Part shown: piece by piece, positions 63,841 through 64,000 of the stretch
Layout: the number at the start of each line of letters is the position of its first letter
Position numbering within the stretch: the stretch's first letter is position 1
Assembly: GCA_030052745.1 (NCBI GenBank)
Contig: JANBVO010000024.1
Location: forward strand, 520,684-584,683
Length of the DNA: 64,000 nucleotides
Origin: Pleurostoma richardsiae
Lineage: Eukaryota; Ascomycota; Sordariomycetes; Calosphaeriales; Pleurostomataceae
Direction: 5' to 3'
Notes under the pieces: generated by a model
The model's input: the letters and a program-made list of their open reading frames with translations, nothing else
What the model was told of the DNA's origin: nothing
Databases searched by the model: none
Translations under genes and position numbers: made by a program

Positions 63841-64000
63841 AAGCTATGAGAGGATATGAGAGGCTATGAGAGGCTATGAGAGGCTATGAGAGGCTATGAG
63901 AGACTATGAGAGGCTACGAGAAGCTACGAGAAGCTACGAGAAGCTACGAGAAGCTACGAGAAGCTACGAGAAGCTACGAGAAGCTACGAGAAGCTACGAG
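63841..64000. repeat. 10-bp minisatellite, two variant blocks, runs off the window
   Basis: Sixteen tandem decamers without spacer. The first seven units are of the AGGCTATGAG type, with single variants. One hybrid AGGCTACGAG follows, then eight identical AAGCTACGAG units up to the last base. The array continues beyond the window. The identical block points to recent expansion and the diverged block to an older edge. Confidence 0.95.

Noticed and set aside
62500-64000. Decamer arrays considered as CRISPR
   Set aside because: Units are contiguous 10-mers without spacers, and the genome is eukaryotic.

Overview
The window reads as a nuclear contig of a filamentous ascomycete, probably a Sordariomycete-like member of the Pezizomycotina. 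The evidence is: short GT-AG introns of about 48-145 bp in most conserved genes; fungal gene content (GH72 glucanosyltransferase, 2EXR protein, six-hairpin glycosidases, CmcJ-like enzyme); the 78 kDa complex I subunit split by tiny exons; and dense gene spacing on both strands. I cannot name a species. Exon boundaries were built by hand from splice signals, reading phase and recalled family sequences. Every multi-exon model given closes in frame, but none has been tested against transcripts.

Region 1-15.5 kb: the N-terminal half of an inositol/sugar-type MFS transporter (cut by the window edge), an RGS-domain membrane protein, a two-helix proline/RG-rich membrane protein, a GPI-anchored GH72 beta-1,3-glucanosyltransferase, a conserved fungal pseudokinase and a membrane-anchored SDR. 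All are on the minus strand, separated by unusually long non-coding stretches of 1-2.5 kb.

Region 15.5-36.4 kb: a core block with SOF1/DCAF13 (ribosome biogenesis) head-to-head with RPN6 (proteasome lid), a 1336-aa AT-hook nuclear protein, a stand-alone CmcJ-like oxygenase, SDS3-like (Rpd3 deacetylase) head-to-head with LSM1 (mRNA decay), a secreted six-hairpin glycosidase, MOB1 (mitotic exit/SIN) and ATP5/OSCP (F1Fo ATP synthase). A hairpin, MITE-like element lies at 33.0-33.2 kb.

Region 36.4-51.7 kb: a nine-exon YMR196W-type GH63-like glucosidase whose model needs a 3-nt microexon and a GC-AG intron, a Pex39-like (DUF5572-type) protein, PTC5-type mitochondrial PP2C, the 78 kDa NADH dehydrogenase subunit, and an unrecognised coiled-coil-like protein. 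ATP5, nuo78 and PTC5 are all mitochondrial, but nothing suggests an operon-like unit.

Region 51.7-64 kb looks accessory, perhaps subtelomeric. It holds an intact 2EXR gene and a broken second copy about 6 kb away, N-terminally truncated gene relics, an alpha/beta hydrolase, a small lineage-type protein kinase, orphan ORFs, decamer minisatellites and a homopolymer C tract. I did not find a coherent new multi-gene system. The strongest leads are the microexon/GC-AG gene structure, the 2EXR duplication-decay pair, the MITE-like hairpin and the repeat-rich right end.
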